A stretch of 58,411 nt of DNA from a virus, in IMG/VR virus record IMGVR_UViG_3300025601_000020, positions 1-58,411 of that record; one strand, written 5' to 3'. Below the pieces are notes generated by a model that was given only the letters and a program-made list of their open reading frames with translations, was not told the origin of the DNA and did no database searches. Shown here piece by piece: positions 50,921 to 58,411 of the stretch. The position numbers and the translations under genes are program-made. Each line of letters begins with the position of its first letter. The first letter of the stretch is position 1.

Positions 50921-53900
50921 TTAGTTTTCTTCTAGTGCTTCTAGTCTAGCCTCAAGTGCGTCGTTCTTAGCTGATAACTCCTGTATAGCTTTAGTGAGAT
51001 ACGGGATCAACTCTACGTGATTAAGACTTAGTAGCGGGTTGGCAGCAAAGTCTTCAGCATCTGCCCCATCCATGTCTGGAACAGCTCCAACATTTTCAGA
51101 GACTACTCGATATTCAGGTGGGAAGACAGCCCGCACCTCTTGAGCTAAGAATCCAGGGAATGTCAAATCGGGGTCGTCCACCTTGCTAGTGAAAGTGATT
51201 GGTCGCAGTTGGGCAACAATGTCTAATCCACTGGCGATATTGGTTACGTTGGTCTTTATTCTAGAATCAGAGCTAGTCACCTGAAGAGCGGTTCCAGCAC
51301 TGGCTCTTCTAAGGTTTGCCGCGAAATTCGTTGTGCCGACAACAGAGAGCTCCAGTCCGTTACTGTCCACATACGCGCCGGTAGACCCATTTCTACCAAG
51401 AAACACGCCACCCGCTCCGATCCGAGCAAAGCCTCCGGAAGTGTTGTCAGTGATATTGACACCAATGCTGTCACCCTCGATTTCACCCTTTAGGCTGTTG
51501 CCACTGTAAAATCGCAAAGAATTAGTGCTGCCGAGCATCTCAACGCGCTTACTTCCAGAAGATGTCCTAATCGTTCCGCCGGTTATGTTTCCAGTTACAG
51601 AGAGGGTTCCAGCAACCGTAACGTTGTCTAAGTAGCTCTGGCCGTTATTGTAGAATCTAAAGTTTGTTGCATTCGGTTCGCCTAACCCAGTGAGGCCAAT
51701 AATGCCTGGATTTGCCTGACTGCTACCTCTAATTTCAATTCGCGGAGTCCCCTGAGCACCGGTGCTAATAAAGTCAGTGAGAATAAACCCAGCAGCCAAC
51801 TGATCAGCGACAACAGTACCGGTTCTTAGGTTTCCACCATTAATTTGAGTAGTGCCAGGAAAATAAACATTATCTCTGACGTTACTTATGGCAGTCTCAG
51901 CCGCATTTACGTCAATAGCAGCTTGACCTGCAGTCTGATTGGCTTGACCTGCAGTCTGATTGGCTTGATCTGCAGTCTGATTGGCTTGATTTGCAACACC
52001 GCTTACGCTACTTAAATCTGAACTAGTAGCGTAGCCTCCGATCTGAACGCCGTCTGCTATGAAAACTGAACCATTGTTTAGGGCCTGAAACTTAGGAGTG
52101 CCAGCAGAATCATACGCAAAAATACCAGCATTATTTAGCTCCACTCTTTGGTTACCTGTCAAAGTAGTACGAATAGAGCTACCCACAACAAGAGCAGCGT
52201 CAAGTACTCCCGACTTAATTCTATTAGCCTCTAGAGTATTGGCTTTGATAACATCACCGTTGATCTCATTACCCTGAATTAGCTGGCCGGTAATATTTAT
52301 GCCAATAATATTCTCGCCGGTGACGATCGTCCCAGGAGTGATATTAGCGGCAGTGATTATGCTGGAGATTGCACCAGCATCGACAAGACTGGCTGTTTGA
52401 CCAGTTACAGGTAGAGATGGAAGACTTTCAATAGTGTTAGCGTCCTCTAGAACAAACTTATAGTAGTAATCGGTACCGTATTGAATGTTTACGTCTACAA
52501 AGGTCTGATTTGGAGCAGCCGAAAGAGAGGCTACCTTACTGCTAAGAGAAGGCGTAAAGCTTGAAGACGCTGCGTCCCTATGAACCTGAAGTGTTACTAG
52601 TCCGGGTGGCAGGGTTTGGGCGACTCCGCTGGTATTTTCAACACCACCGTCCCAAACTAAGGTTATAGTCCCTAAGTAGCTAGAGGAAGTAGGAGCAGTA
52701 GGCCTAATGCTTGTTATTGTCGTAACAGAAGACGATGCCGCCGTTGTATGCGAGCCAAGTAGGGCCGCAGAATACTGATCGCCGCTGTCGTAGGCTAGAA
52801 CCTCAAAAGAGTAAGCTGTTCCTTGCCTAAAATCGTTTCCACTAAATGTGTAAGAACTTCCAGAAGCTATTGGGACATCCTGAGATGACCAGTTCCCTGA
52901 AGAGCCGGCTCTGTACCTAATGAGGTGCCCGGCCAAGTCAGTTATAGTATCGCCAGAGACGCTAGTTGTTGGAGGTGACCACGAAGTTGTAACCAGAGCA
53001 ACAGGCCTAGAAGTTACTGGGTCAAACTCAACATCGCTAGTGATGTTAATTGATGTTGGGGGGTTAGGGGGGTCTCCGTCAGCGCTAATGTCTGACGTAG
53101 GAGTGTATTCCACCCACCGCAGGCCATCCCAGTAGTAAGTCTCTTTTGATGAGCTGTTAACCCAAATAGAGCCAACTTGAACCCAACTTCGAGCAAGTGG
53201 AAAAACGTAAACGTCAGAAACGGGAGTTATCTCATCTGTAGGCTCGTCTACACCTGCAGTAAGGGTATAAGTAATAGTATTGTCAGTAACTGAATCTATG
53301 TAAAAGAATCCATCCATTCCAGATGCAATTCGACTCTCGTCATTATTTATTTGATCAATAAGAATGTTGATGTATATTTCATTGCCCGCCTCAAACTTGT
53401 GAACGGCATTCATCGTCAGAGTGACCTCAAGACCAGTGATCTCGAAGGAGTCTACTGCACGCTTTGTCTGCAGCCTTTTTCGGGTAGTCCATGTGCTAGG
53501 AGCAAGAGTTTCTGGCTTAAATGAGTAAGTATTGGTGATAGTAACACCAGGTAATTGACTAGTTTCTGGGTTATGGGAGTAGCTAGGTCTATCGCTCCAA
53601 GGTGGAGTATCTGAAGCAAGTAGCGAGAATGCATCACTATCTACATCAATTTCTTCCGTGCTAGTTCCGTGGATCCCACTCACAGCAAGAGTGGTCCCAA
53701 TTTCGGCAGAGATATCAGCTTCTAGGTATATCTCTACTCTGTCTTCAGTACTACCAGTTAACTTTTTTGGGTAGTAGTAAGCGTCGTGTATTGGACGCCA
53801 TTCGTTAGGGGCAGTGCCAGAAACTAAGGTAACAGGAGTAGGGGTGCTAGCCGCAAAATTAACAGCAGACTGGACCTGTCCGTCTGTCAGCAAGCTGATC

Positions 53901-53983
53901 GGTCTCAACTCTACGGATCTTACACGCTGGTCAAGCCTGCTCATTAAGGTTGAGAGCTTCCTCTTTCTTCTGCGAATTCCCAT
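50921..53983 (-). CDS. tail fibre/tip protein with Fn3 domains and S74 chaperone C-terminus (1020 aa)
   Basis: N-terminus resembles minor tail proteins; residues about 300-520 hold Fn3-like modules (ITDLAGHLIRYRAGSSGNWS, GTAYSFEVLAYDSGDQYS). A coiled region has 7-residue tandem repeats (QTADQANQTAGQANQTAGQA). From about residue 905: SSDSRIKTNVTNIASGLDIV, FPGFLAQEVRAVFPPEYRVV and LTKAIQELSAKNDALEARLE, the intramolecular chaperone (peptidase S74) that helps a trimeric fibre fold and then cuts itself off. Starts at the stop of the next upstream tail gene. Confidence 0.88.
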   Translation of the reverse strand: MGIRRRKRKLSTLMSRLDQRVRSVELRPISLLTDGQVQSAVNFAASTPTPVTLVSGTAPNEWRPIHDAYYYPKKLTGSTEDRVEIYLEADISAEIGTTLAVSGIHGTSTEEIDVDSDAFSLLASDTPPWSDRPSYSHNPETSQLPGVTITNTYSFKPETLAPSTWTTRKRLQTKRAVDSFEITGLEVTLTMNAVHKFEAGNEIYINILIDQINNDESRIASGMDGFFYIDSVTDNTITYTLTAGVDEPTDEITPVSDVYVFPLARSWVQVGSIWVNSSSKETYYWDGLRWVEYTPTSDISADGDPPNPPTSINITSDVEFDPVTSRPVALVTTSWSPPTTSVSGDTITDLAGHLIRYRAGSSGNWSSQDVPIASGSSYTFSGNDFRQGTAYSFEVLAYDSGDQYSAALLGSHTTAASSSVTTITSIRPTAPTSSSYLGTITLVWDGGVENTSGVAQTLPPGLVTLQVHRDAASSSFTPSLSSKVASLSAAPNQTFVDVNIQYGTDYYYKFVLEDANTIESLPSLPVTGQTASLVDAGAISSIITAANITPGTIVTGENIIGINITGQLIQGNEINGDVIKANTLEANRIKSGVLDAALVVGSSIRTTLTGNQRVELNNAGIFAYDSAGTPKFQALNNGSVFIADGVQIGGYATSSDLSSVSGVANQANQTADQANQTAGQANQTAGQAAIDVNAAETAISNVRDNVYFPGTTQINGGNLRTGTVVADQLAAGFILTDFISTGAQGTPRIEIRGSSQANPGIIGLTGLGEPNATNFRFYNNGQSYLDNVTVAGTLSVTGNITGGTIRTSSGSKRVEMLGSTNSLRFYSGNSLKGEIEGDSIGVNITDNTSGGFARIGAGGVFLGRNGSTGAYVDSNGLELSVVGTTNFAANLRRASAGTALQVTSSDSRIKTNVTNIASGLDIVAQLRPITFTSKVDDPDLTFPGFLAQEVRAVFPPEYRVVSENVGAVPDMDGADAEDFAANPLLSLNHVELIPYLTKAIQELSAKNDALEARLEALEEN
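51921..51990 (-). repeat. 21-nt tandem repeat in the S74 fibre gene
   Basis: Three copies of a 21-nt unit (GCTTGACCTGCAGTCTGATT on the plus strand, last base G), the third with one change, plus a partial fourth. Codes a heptad QANQTAG/QANQTAD repeat of a coiled coil. Confidence 0.85.
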
Positions 53984-56088
53984 TATAGGTATACCTTTCC
54001 ATCTTGAATCGTGACCCCAGAAATAGGAACGGAAGGCTCAATGATGAGCTCCAACGAAACCTCTTCAGGGTAATTGCTTGTATCAGGGACGCTAACACTG
54101 AAGGAGATTATTTTTCTAATTAAGACCCCTGAGTCACTTCCATAGTCTTGCTCCAAGTAACTGCTGGCTCTCAAGGCCACAAAGTCGTCATTAAGTTTTA
54201 CTGAGCACCAATCTCCCGGGCTATATGTTCCAAGCTTAGGGTTGGCAGATCCGTTAACAGAGATAGTAAAGGTGCTAATCGGCGGGACTGACTCCTCTAG
54301 AAGCCTAGAGGCCTGCTTCCATAGTACGGTTTCGTAGGGAGTGTCTAAATCTTCGACAGCATCTAGCAATGGCCAACCTTGATTCAACAATTTGTGGTTA
54401 GATGCACCGGAATACGGTTGGCTAGCGCTAGAACTTAGCCGGGGGTCTTTTCCTTGAACGAAGAACCTAGTAGCTGAATCTTCAGCACTCTCGTCAAATT
54501 GGGCCTCAAGAACATTTCCGGGGTACTCAAACATTCTCTCCTCTGCTCCGTAGGCTTCGGCTGGTATCCCACCCGTATACCCGTCGGCTTGGCCAGCTAG
54601 CCATTCAGTTAATGAAGCTGGAGTTAGGGGTAGAAATGTGAAGTACTTCTTAAAAGTCTCAGTTGCTGAGTCAAATTCACAGTCAACTCTATACTCGAAG
54701 CCATTTGGCTTCGTAGAGTACTCTTCCAGTACTTCTGCAACAGTTTGTAGCTCGAAGCCTCTAATCACAGGATTTGCCTCTAACTTAGAACTAAAGTCAG
54801 CATTACGACTAAAATCAAAGCCCAGGTTGCCAAGGGTTGTATGCTCCCCAAAAGTGCCATACGAGGCGGCGGCAATTCTGGTGACAGTCGGAGTTCCTGC
54901 ATCCGTATCGGTCCTACTAGTTGCGATATTACCCCCAAATTGGACCACTCTAAACTGAGTAGGCGTTATGATGTCGTAAACTGTGTGGAATCCGTCAAAC
55001 GACTCGCTCACAGCGTCAACGTAGACGATGCTCCCAGGTAAGTACCCGTGCTCAGTGGCCGTAGTAAACGTGGAAAAGCTAGTGTCCCGCTTAAAAGACG
55101 AAACTACACGCACTGCAGCGCTCTCGCCAACGGTTGATACGTTGGATCCTTCGTTAGTGTACGAGAAGCTGTAATCGCTTATCACAGAAAAAACTATTGC
55201 TTCAATAGCATTAAAATCTTCATCTGCCTGAACGTCAGTTAGCCTAACTTTCTGTCCAGTGACAAGTTCATGCTTTTTCGTAGTCACTACTGTAGCAAGA
55301 TTGTTACTTCTTCCAATAGTTTCAATAGGGTTATAGAGGTCAATACCGGGGCGGATTTCATCATTGGCAAAGTCAAAGTCAAAAAGATCAGTTTCTAGTT
55401 CACGTAATAGGTCTTGGGCGAATTGATAGTTGTCTTGACGTGTCTCTACGGTAATTGGATTGTCTACACCGATAGACATTGTAGGGATATTCTTAGTATC
55501 GTCCTTGTTGTTAGCGTCTGTGTAGGTTGCAGGCACCGTTATTACAGACCTATCATCTTCAGTATAACCCTCAGTTAGGACCTCAAAGTAGCCGCTGTAC
55601 TTGGCGTACTCCTCGAACCAGTAAAGATAGACTAGCTCGCCAACAGTGAAAGTATACTGCCCGCCAGTTAAAGTAATGGTCATGATATTAGTATTGCCGT
55701 CTACTTCTGCTATGGCCTCGTATGAACTATTCCAGGTTTTCCAGACTACCCTATGTGAAAGGTAGCTTGTAAATTCTGTGGCTGTTACGCTCAATATCTT
55801 ATCAACGAGACTGTAGCTACGGTTCCAGATTATTCCACCCCAAACGCAGAGGCCATTTCGCATAGCAAAAAGAGCCGTTCTAGCGGGCAAAGTATTTTCG
55901 TAAAGACTGAGATTATACGTGTCCTCAGTTACTGCAATATCTCCGATAAATACGCCAGCCTCGGTTAGTGATCTAGAGTAGGAGACACCGCGAAAAGGTA
56001 CCTCTACTAGTAGCTCATTAGTCATGAGATCGTAAACGTAGTATCGGTAATCTACTGCTTCATTTTCTGGTGAAGTGGATATTGGCAT
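53983..56088 (-). CDS. minor tail protein, Gp37-like (701 aa)
   Basis: N-terminus AVDYRYYVYDLMTNELLVEV, followed by PFRGVSYSRSLTEAGVFIGD and WGGIIWNRSYSL, is the pattern of siphovirus minor tail (Gp37-like/prophage endopeptidase tail) proteins; the rest is beta-rich with LLEESVPPISTFTISVNG and FSVSVPDTSNYPEEVSLEL. Forms part of the tail tip between Dit and the fibre. AAGGAC precedes the ATG. Confidence 0.8.
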   Translation of the reverse strand: MPISTSPENEAVDYRYYVYDLMTNELLVEVPFRGVSYSRSLTEAGVFIGDIAVTEDTYNLSLYENTLPARTALFAMRNGLCVWGGIIWNRSYSLVDKILSVTATEFTSYLSHRVVWKTWNSSYEAIAEVDGNTNIMTITLTGGQYTFTVGELVYLYWFEEYAKYSGYFEVLTEGYTEDDRSVITVPATYTDANNKDDTKNIPTMSIGVDNPITVETRQDNYQFAQDLLRELETDLFDFDFANDEIRPGIDLYNPIETIGRSNNLATVVTTKKHELVTGQKVRLTDVQADEDFNAIEAIVFSVISDYSFSYTNEGSNVSTVGESAAVRVVSSFKRDTSFSTFTTATEHGYLPGSIVYVDAVSESFDGFHTVYDIITPTQFRVVQFGGNIATSRTDTDAGTPTVTRIAAASYGTFGEHTTLGNLGFDFSRNADFSSKLEANPVIRGFELQTVAEVLEEYSTKPNGFEYRVDCEFDSATETFKKYFTFLPLTPASLTEWLAGQADGYTGGIPAEAYGAEERMFEYPGNVLEAQFDESAEDSATRFFVQGKDPRLSSSASQPYSGASNHKLLNQGWPLLDAVEDLDTPYETVLWKQASRLLEESVPPISTFTISVNGSANPKLGTYSPGDWCSVKLNDDFVALRASSYLEQDYGSDSGVLIRKIISFSVSVPDTSNYPEEVSLELIIEPSVPISGVTIQDGKVYL

Positions 56089-56124
56089 CTTTTGTCCTTG
56101 TATGTCTTTCTGTTAGTCTAGCAG

Positions 56125-57069
56125 TTAGCCGATCCAGCCAGATCTCCAGTATATACGACAACTGGCTGATGTTCCTACTGAGGGGTCCACAAAGTTTATA
56201 GTAGTTGTGCCGGGCTCCAAGTATATCCAGTCAACTAAGACAGAAACCCTAGATCTAGCATTTAAGATGGAAGTGCCTTCGACTGCAAGAACCTCACGAT
56301 TGTACGTGTCAATCTCTAGTGTCTCTGCCGGAGTAACAGTTGCAATTATTTTTATAGTGGGGTCAGTGTTTGGTGTTGAGCCAGTATAGATAAGGGCAGG
56401 CGAGGCAGGTGATACACCAGTAAGGCCTCCCGTTACTCCTAGAACTATTGGTACTGCAATATTTCCGCCATTAGTTACGGTAACACTGCCACCCGATGCA
56501 ATATCTGCATAGTCATAGCCGTCTGGATTCCCATCAATGTACTCATATTTAGTTGGGTCAACAGCCTTGAGGCCAATAGAGAAGTCATGCCTACCTCTAG
56601 CGTTTACGCTTGTGATCAGGGGGGACCCGCTAAGTCGAACATACGCACCGCGAACGGGTCCTTCATCTACTAGGAGCCAGCCACCAGTTTTTACTAGAGT
56701 AATTGCTTGAATAAGTGCGTCTCGTGCAGCAGGTGCATCAGCAGGATCCTGGGGTAGAAAAGACCCATTGAGTGATAGTATCCTGTTAGAAAATCGACCA
56801 ACTGCATCATAAGAGCCGTCCGCGTATCCTCGAGGTAAGTCTGGCAGTTCTGATTCAGGGAGGTTCCACCAGCCATCAATTTCAGTAACGACCCAGACCA
56901 CATTATTCTCGTCGATTGTGTTCAAAACTAGACCATTAATGCTTATGTCAGCCTTTAATTTTAACCCAGTCAGGTGTGGGGTCGGCAGAGGGGTTAGGGC
57001 TTTGTTTACAACCCTGTTTTCCTCAGACTGTTCCGTGACGTTTGGAGTTGTTTCGTAGTATCCAGTCAT
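56125..57069 (-). CDS. distal tail (Dit-like) protein (314 aa)
   Basis: Matches siphovirus distal tail proteins: LKADISINGLVLNTIDENNV, GWWNLPESELPDLPRGYADG, LSLNGSFLPQDPADAPAARD and a beta-rich C-terminal domain (LEPGTTTINFVDPSVG). It links the tape measure to the tail tip. Starts in a TAATG overlap with the tape-measure stop. Confidence 0.82.
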   Translation of the reverse strand: MTGYYETTPNVTEQSEENRVVNKALTPLPTPHLTGLKLKADISINGLVLNTIDENNVVWVVTEIDGWWNLPESELPDLPRGYADGSYDAVGRFSNRILSLNGSFLPQDPADAPAARDALIQAITLVKTGGWLLVDEGPVRGAYVRLSGSPLITSVNARGRHDFSIGLKAVDPTKYEYIDGNPDGYDYADIASGGSVTVTNGGNIAVPIVLGVTGGLTGVSPASPALIYTGSTPNTDPTIKIIATVTPAETLEIDTYNREVLAVEGTSILNARSRVSVLVDWIYLEPGTTTINFVDPSVGTSASCRIYWRSGWIG

Positions 57070-58411
57070 TAGATAGTCCCTTTCAGCGCCTGTCTAGAAA
57101 TTTGTCTTCCGATCTCGGTCGCCTGTTCTTTTGAGGTCATGTTACTGCCATTTATGGTAACGTTAATGTCTTGTTTAGCGGCGTAATCTTTATATACAGC
57201 TGAATCTGTAACTTTGGAGGACATGCTACTTGAAGTCATGCTGCTCATTGCCCTACGGTCAGCACCGCCGAAGCTGTTAGTGTTATCTCGAATAGCTTTA
57301 TTGTCTTGGTTTCTTTGGATTGTTCCTAACATGTCTACGTTTCTAATTTCGGGTATTTTTACATTTGAGAGATCAATATCAAAAACGTCCCTCATGAAGT
57401 CGCCTAGTTTGCCGTTAGTTATCATGCCAATTAGGTTATTTACACCTCGAATACCAAAGTTGACAAGGTCAATTATTCCGTTAACCACAAGCTGAATAAG
57501 CCCGACCAAAAAGACACCGAATGTCTCCATCATTTTATTGAAGAATCCCAGCACATCGCCCTCAAATAGCATGCCGAGAGCCTCCGCTATTCTTGTGATT
57601 ATTGGGATTACTACATCTAGGAGAGAGTTGGCGAGGTCTATAATAAAGGTCATAGCACTTAAAATTTGCTCTATTGCATATCCTAGTGCTGGAATTAGTA
57701 TCTCTAGGATAATCTGTATAACTGGATCTAATGCTCCAAGGAGGCTGCCATCACCGCTTCCAAAGATCTTCCCGAACAGCTCACTCACCCCCTCCATTAA
57801 CCTGTCAAAGCTCTCTTTCACCCTTCCAAAGACATTATCTACCATCTCCTTGAAGCTCTCAATGGTATTGTAGAACTCTACTGCTTTAGCAACAAGTATT
57901 ATAAATAGTCCGATTAGCCCAGGGCCTTTTAGCATCTTCATTATTCCGCCAATACCGGTTTTACCACTTGCTATGCCGCCAATAACTTTCTTTAAGGGGT
58001 CGAAGATCTTAGTGAGAAACTTCTCTCCAAAAACGGCAACAGCTATGGCGTATCCAACGATTACATTAAAAGCAAACTTAATGACATCAAAAATAACACC
58101 TATTGCACTTAATGTTGCAAATACGGGGCCTAAGTTGTCCAAAAGTCTTTTTGCGACGTCTCCGTCTAGGAAGTCATTAAAAGCAGACGCACCTTCATTT
58201 AGAGTGTCAAAGAAGGCATTTATCTGCTTGTCATCAGTTAACTTGTTGGTAATTTCTGTAACTGTCGACAGGAAAGTGGCGAAAGATGGTCCAGCATCAA
58301 TCATCTTGCCTAGCATTTCGCCTAATGCAGGTGCACCTTCCTTCAACTGGTCGAAGGCAATTTTGATGTTGGGGTTGTCTGCAAGTTTTAGGATCTCCAT
58401 GAGAAGAGCGC
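57069..58411 (-). CDS. tape measure protein, C-terminal part (open at right edge)
   Basis: The frame continues to the window edge, so the N-terminus is missing; the first Met visible ends at 58400. Long hydrophobic helices (FAFNVIVGYAIAVAVFG, GPGLIGLFIILVAKAVEF, VIQIILEILIPALGYAIEQI) alternate with polar stretches, ending in a DNA- or membrane-facing tail (QDINVTINGSNMTSKEQATE), typical of phage tape-measure proteins that set tail length and help genome entry. Followed by Dit-like, minor tail and fibre genes, as in siphoviruses. Confidence 0.82.
   Translation of the reverse strand, partial: ALLMEILKLADNPNIKIAFDQLKEGAPALGEMLGKMIDAGPSFATFLSTVTEITNKLTDDKQINAFFDTLNEGASAFNDFLDGDVAKRLLDNLGPVFATLSAIGVIFDVIKFAFNVIVGYAIAVAVFGEKFLTKIFDPLKKVIGGIASGKTGIGGIMKMLKGPGLIGLFIILVAKAVEFYNTIESFKEMVDNVFGRVKESFDRLMEGVSELFGKIFGSGDGSLLGALDPVIQIILEILIPALGYAIEQILSAMTFIIDLANSLLDVVIPIITRIAEALGMLFEGDVLGFFNKMMETFGVFLVGLIQLVVNGIIDLVNFGIRGVNNLIGMITNGKLGDFMRDVFDIDLSNVKIPEIRNVDMLGTIQRNQDNKAIRDNTNSFGGADRRAMSSMTSSSMSSKVTDSAVYKDYAAKQDINVTINGSNMTSKEQATEIGRQISRQALKGTI

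Overview
The window is a piece of a tailed-phage genome (siphovirus-like tail genes) that most likely infects an actinobacterium. The pointers are a WhiB-family regulator with the four-cysteine and GIWGG signature (41328-41789), a DUF3039-type zinc protein, a DUF7455-like small zinc protein, a DUF2746-like holin candidate, and at least five genes whose start lies exactly 6 nt after a TANNNT -10 box with no Shine-Dalgarno (leaderless initiation, common in Actinobacteria). By eye the base composition is moderate, not strongly GC-rich; I did not compute it. That would fit low-GC aquatic actinobacteria better than soil Streptomyces or Mycobacterium. No terminase, portal, capsid, integrase, endolysin or tRNA is visible, so the window is only part of the genome; both edges cut genes.

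Layout. 1-2301 (+): end of a DEDDh exonuclease, small unknown genes, a GH130-like beta-propeller protein, two small cysteine/zinc proteins. 2305-2999 (-): two small genes behind a good sigma70-type promoter. 3081-15651 (+): about a dozen fibre or appendage genes: collagen-like proteins (GPT/GPQ repeats), Mtd-like N-termini, coiled-coil and alanine-rich repeat fibres, and a fibronectin protein ending in a long FFPP repeat. A perfect terminator follows at 15666-15699. 15716-28582 (+): a compact run of 17 genes containing THIRTEEN Fe(II)/2-oxoglutarate dioxygenases (11 prolyl-4-hydroxylase-like, 2 TauD-like), one GlcNAc-transferase-like enzyme, two DUF6065-type proteins and one unknown. 28651-34456 (+): a second fibre block with two long collagen-like proteins, one carrying a cupredoxin domain, and an Ig/InlB-repeat adhesin. 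34449-34811 (-): holin-like protein. 35000-41331 (+): leader peptide, primase-polymerase/helicase, two glycosyltransferases, metallophosphoesterase. 41328-50914 (-): WhiB, small genes, GT-B glycosyltransferase, SSB-like protein, Sak4-like ATPase, Cas4/RecB-like nuclease, SNF2 helicase, RuvC-like nuclease, family A DNA polymerase. 50921-58411 (-): tail tip (S74-chaperoned fibre, minor tail protein, Dit-like protein, tape measure).

The most striking system is the dioxygenase array sandwiched between two blocks of collagen-like and proline-rich fibre genes. All thirteen enzymes keep their metal-binding triad. My inference is that this is a virion-fibre modification factory: hydroxylation of collagen-like or FFPP fibres, possibly followed by glycosylation by the embedded and distal glycosyltransferases. 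That link rests on gene order and family knowledge, not on direct evidence.
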